From an uncultured Verrucomicrobiota bacterium (GTDB taxonomy: Bacteria; Verrucomicrobiota; Verrucomicrobiia; Limisphaerales; UBA9464): a stretch of DNA of 37,995 nt. Each line of letters starts with the position of its first letter. Position 1 is the stretch's first letter. The position numbers and the translations under genes were made by a program. The notes under the pieces were generated by a model. It was not told the origin of the DNA and did no database searches. It saw nothing but the letters and a program-made list of their open reading frames with translations. The DNA lies in assembly GCA_903916195.1 (NCBI GenBank), contig CAIWVP010000079.1, positions 1 to 37,995 on the forward strand, given 5' to 3'. Below, piece by piece: positions 35,314-37,995 of this stretch.

Positions 35314-37878
35314 ATGACTCCGATCAAAGACCTTTTCTCCATGGCTCCCGCTGATCGTGGCGCGGGTTTTTTTCTGCGGTTGCTGGCGATGATGCTTGTC
35401 GCGGTGTCGTTGCAAGCGGACACCGTCAGGCTGAGCGCGGATTTCTCCGTCCACACCGGAGCCATCCGTCCGCTGCACGGCATCAACAAGGGACCGTTGG
35501 TGCCGGGCGGGATCCTCGACGTGATCAAGGAACAGAAGGAACTGGGCATCCCGTTCACACGCCTGCACGACTGCGGTTGGCCCAATCCGTTCGTGGTCGA
35601 CCACCATGCGGTCTTCCCCGATCCGGACGCCGACCCGGCGCTGCCCGGGAGCTATGATTTCCGGTTCACCGACGAATATATCGACGCGGTGCGCAAGACC
35701 GGCGCGGAACCCATCTACCGGCTGGGTGAGAGCATCGAGCACACCCGCGTGAAGCGCCACGTCCATCCCCCGGCGGATACGGAGAAGTGGGCGGCGATCT
35801 GTCTGGGGATCATCCGGCATTACAACGAAGGCTGGGCCGACGGATTCCATCATCGCATCCGGTACTGGGAGATCTGGAACGAACCGGAGAACCGTCCGGC
35901 GATGTGGAGCGGCACGGACGACGATTACCTGCGGCTCTATCGGACCACGGCCAAGGCCATCAAGCAGCGGTTCCCTGACCTCAAGGTGGGAGGCCCGGCC
36001 CTTGGATCGAGCGGTCGGTTCGTCGACGGGGAGTTCCGTCCCACCGAATTCGCCGTGGACTTCTTGGCGATGTGCCGCAAGGACGGGGTGCCCCTGGATT
36101 TCTTCTCGTGGCACTGCTACGCAGCCGGACCGGCCGAGCTTTCCGATCGCGCCCGGGCCATCCGGAAGCTGCTCGATTCGAAAGGATTCACCGAGACCGA
36201 GAGCCATCTCAACGAGTGGAACCATCTCCCGGGAAACGATTGGGGACCGATCTCTCGCTCGGGCACCCCCAGCGCCCGCCAGTCGACCTACGCGACCATG
36301 GCAGGCGCGCCGGGGGCGGCGTTCGTCGCCGCGGCCTTGATGGAACTCCAGGATGCTCCGGTCGACATCTGCAATTTCTTCCACGGCGAGACAGGATCCT
36401 TCGGGATATTTACCGAGCAAGGTGTGCCGCAGAAGGTCTATCAGGCGTTCCGGGCCTTCCACGGGCTGATGGAGACGCCGGTGCGCGCCCGGACGCTCGG
36501 TGCCGTCGCCGGAAAGATCGCTTTCGCCGGCGGCTTGGCTGCGGACGGCCGTGAAGCAACCCTGCTGGTCAGCAACTTCGCGGACACGTGCACGGAGATC
36601 GCTCTGGATTGGAAGGGGTTCAATTGGATCGGCGGGGTGAGCGCGGAGATCCGCATCATCGATGCGACCCATGGATTCTCGGAGGTGAAGAGCCGGCCGA
36701 TACGCGATGGATTGCCCGGCCTTCGTCTGGCGCTCAAGGCGCCGGCCATCGCGATGATCCGTCTGCGACCCACGGATGGCGCGAAAGCCAGGATGAAGTT
36801 GTCGGTCGTCTCGCCGGCGGACCGGTTGGTGTTCCAGCGCGATCCTTCCGGAAACGCGTCGGTGCCCGTGGCCGGGACCTGCGCATGGGCCGGGACGACG
36901 GTCGAGGCGCGGACGGTCGACGTCGCCTCCGGCAGATCCGGCGATTGGATCCCGGTGGCGACGGTGGGGCCGGATCTCGCTTTCCGCGGGCACCTCACCG
37001 TCGCCGCCGGCTGGTACTCTCTGGAGATCCGTGCGCGCAGCGAAGGTCGATCGGCCGTCGCCGTCGTCGACCGCGTCGGCGTCGGCGAGGTGTTCGTGGT
37101 CGTCGGTCATTCGGTGGCGCACGGAGGGGTGATCGATCTTCCCGGGGCGCAGGACGACCGGGTCAGCACCATCGCGCTGCCGTCGGGCGACATGGGCTCG
37201 CGCTGGAAGTACAAGGCCACCGGTGACCCTCGTTTCTTGCCCGACGCGGTCGGGAGCCGTTTCAGTTCCGGCATCCAGCCCGCTCCGGCAGGGAACGGGA
37301 CGTACTTCTGGGCGGCATTCGCGGAGCATGTCGCCAAGACGCGGCAGGTGCCGGTGCTGGTCCTCAACGCCGCCTTCGGGGGCACCAGCCTGGAGCACTG
37401 GGCACGATCCGCTCGCGGCGAACCGTTCGACCACCCGTTCGTCGATTCTTCGCTCCGCATGCCTTACAGGCGCCTGGAACATGCGTTGACCCGGTACTGC
37501 GCCGTCACCGGCCTCCGAGCGATCCTCTCCGACCAAGGTCAGAACGACTGGCCGGAGAAGGACGAGCAGAAGCTTTTCGCGAACTACCGGGCCTGGATCG
37601 ATCAGGCCCGCAAGGACACCGGCTTCCCGGGCCTCGCCGTGGTGGTGAACCGCCGGTCCCCGCCCGGCGATGCCGCCCAGATCCGGCGGGTCCAGGAACG
37701 TGTCATCCAAGAAGTCCCCCACTGCGTCGCCGGCCCGGACTACGACACGTTCGGGGAAGGGGACACGGTGGACAAGATCCATCTCAGCGAAGCCGGCGCC
37801 AGGAAAGCGGCGCGGCTCTGGGCGGACGCGATGGACGCCGATTTTTTCAAGGCCGCCGTCCCGCTGCCGCCGAAGTAG
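35314..37878 (+). CDS. GH39-like glycoside hydrolase fused to SGNH esterase-like domain
   Basis: An 854-residue exported protein (numbered here from an upstream TTG at 35299, so Met6 is the ATG at 35314; Met15 at 35341 is also possible). A TIM-barrel domain (45-490) has 'YWEIWNEPENRP' with acid/base Glu195 and 'SHLNEWNH' with nucleophile Glu306, as in clan GH-A/GH39 xylosidases. A linker (500-595) leads to a SGNH-like domain with 'VVVGHSVAHGG' (Ser605), 'NAAFGGTSLEHW' (Gly695), 'DQGQNDW' (Asn749) and 'DKIHLSEAG' (Asp825, His828), as in sialate/xylan acetylesterases. It probably combines glycan cleavage with deacetylation. It starts 21 bases after the GH127 gene. Confidence 0.85.
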   Translation: MTPIKDLFSMAPADRGAGFFLRLLAMMLVAVSLQADTVRLSADFSVHTGAIRPLHGINKGPLVPGGILDVIKEQKELGIPFTRLHDCGWPNPFVVDHHAVFPDPDADPALPGSYDFRFTDEYIDAVRKTGAEPIYRLGESIEHTRVKRHVHPPADTEKWAAICLGIIRHYNEGWADGFHHRIRYWEIWNEPENRPAMWSGTDDDYLRLYRTTAKAIKQRFPDLKVGGPALGSSGRFVDGEFRPTEFAVDFLAMCRKDGVPLDFFSWHCYAAGPAELSDRARAIRKLLDSKGFTETESHLNEWNHLPGNDWGPISRSGTPSARQSTYATMAGAPGAAFVAAALMELQDAPVDICNFFHGETGSFGIFTEQGVPQKVYQAFRAFHGLMETPVRARTLGAVAGKIAFAGGLAADGREATLLVSNFADTCTEIALDWKGFNWIGGVSAEIRIIDATHGFSEVKSRPIRDGLPGLRLALKAPAIAMIRLRPTDGAKARMKLSVVSPADRLVFQRDPSGNASVPVAGTCAWAGTTVEARTVDVASGRSGDWIPVATVGPDLAFRGHLTVAAGWYSLEIRARSEGRSAVAVVDRVGVGEVFVVVGHSVAHGGVIDLPGAQDDRVSTIALPSGDMGSRWKYKATGDPRFLPDAVGSRFSSGIQPAPAGNGTYFWAAFAEHVAKTRQVPVLVLNAAFGGTSLEHWARSARGEPFDHPFVDSSLRMPYRRLEHALTRYCAVTGLRAILSDQGQNDWPEKDEQKLFANYRAWIDQARKDTGFPGLAVVVNRRSPPGDAAQIRRVQERVIQEVPHCVAGPDYDTFGEGDTVDKIHLSEAGARKAARLWADAMDADFFKAAVPLPPK

Positions 37879-37995
37879 AGCGGCCTCCGCGTCTCGGTCC
37901 GGTTCAAGCCGGGAACAACTCGGGCTCCGGTCGCCGCAAGGGCGCGAAGCTGCGGCGATGGATCGGGCACGGTCCCAGCGCGGCGAGCGCGGCGA
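37879..37995. other. Right-edge stretch without a recognised feature
   Basis: The last 117 bases after the fusion gene stop show no gene or clear terminator. Confidence 0.5.

Noticed and set aside
34342-37782. Minus-strand open frame of over 1100 codons across both glycoside hydrolases
   Set aside because: It is antisense to two genes with intact catalytic motifs and carries no recognisable domain itself.

Overview
This 38 kb window is chromosomal DNA of a GC-rich, Gram-negative bacterium, most likely a member of Verrucomicrobiota. The evidence is gene content: a DUF1549/DUF1553 (PSD1) protein, a CRTAC1-type FG-GAP/UnbV protein beside a multiheme cytochrome, a PQQ-propeller protein starting 'DWPRYRG', kdsB for lipopolysaccharide, a Porin_5-like porin heading a pst operon, short paired palindromes typical of verrucomicrobial intergenic DNA, and an almost complete lack of Shine-Dalgarno sequences. 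No rRNA, tRNA, CRISPR array, phage or intact insertion sequence was seen.

Layout. 1-2081 (-): 5' part of a DUF1549/DUF1553 protein, cut by the left edge. 2362-3991 (+): PfkB sugar kinase and a TIGR04283-like glycosyltransferase. 3992-4334: non-coding, with paired 17-nt palindromes. 4335-9202 (-): an electron-transfer pair, namely a membrane cytochrome b-like/pentaheme c/TPR fusion followed by a membrane-anchored CRTAC1 protein. 9355-10611 (+): hisS. 10748-15229 (+): a DUF58 protein and a large BatA-like vWA protein, with a SorAB-type sulfite dehydrogenase (Tat-exported molybdoenzyme plus monoheme cytochrome c) set between them. 15354-21605 (-): a phosphate operon in the order porin-pstS-pstC-pstA-pstB-phoU, with an 11-bp-phased Pho-box-like array upstream of the porin. 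21943-23521 (-): hisF, a DUF486 membrane protein and hisI. 23617-24003 (-): a small coiled-coil/winged-helix protein with its own terminator. 24004-24812: non-coding, with inverted and direct repeats.

24813-27002 (+): three lipoproteins (LpoB-like, COG3014-like, YcfL-like), a likely envelope module. 27063-31068 (+): kdsB, a PqaA-like hydrolase and pyrG, ended by a strong terminator. 31143-32636 (-): small lipoprotein and PQQ-propeller protein. 32637-33312: no intact gene, but an orphan coding-like fragment and palindromes. 33313-37878 (+): a carbohydrate pair, GH127 beta-L-arabinofuranosidase-like and a GH39-like/SGNH-hydrolase fusion. 37879-37995: nothing seen.

The genes suggest a heterotroph living on complex (arabinose-containing, possibly acetylated) glycans, with phosphate-scavenging capacity, a respiratory chain carrying unusual quinol/heme modules, and periplasmic sulfite oxidation. 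The least conventional parts are the cytochrome b-pentaheme-TPR/CRTAC1 pair, the sulfite dehydrogenase embedded in a DUF58/vWA operon, and the glycoside hydrolase-SGNH fusion. All functions are inferred from sequence motifs and gene order.
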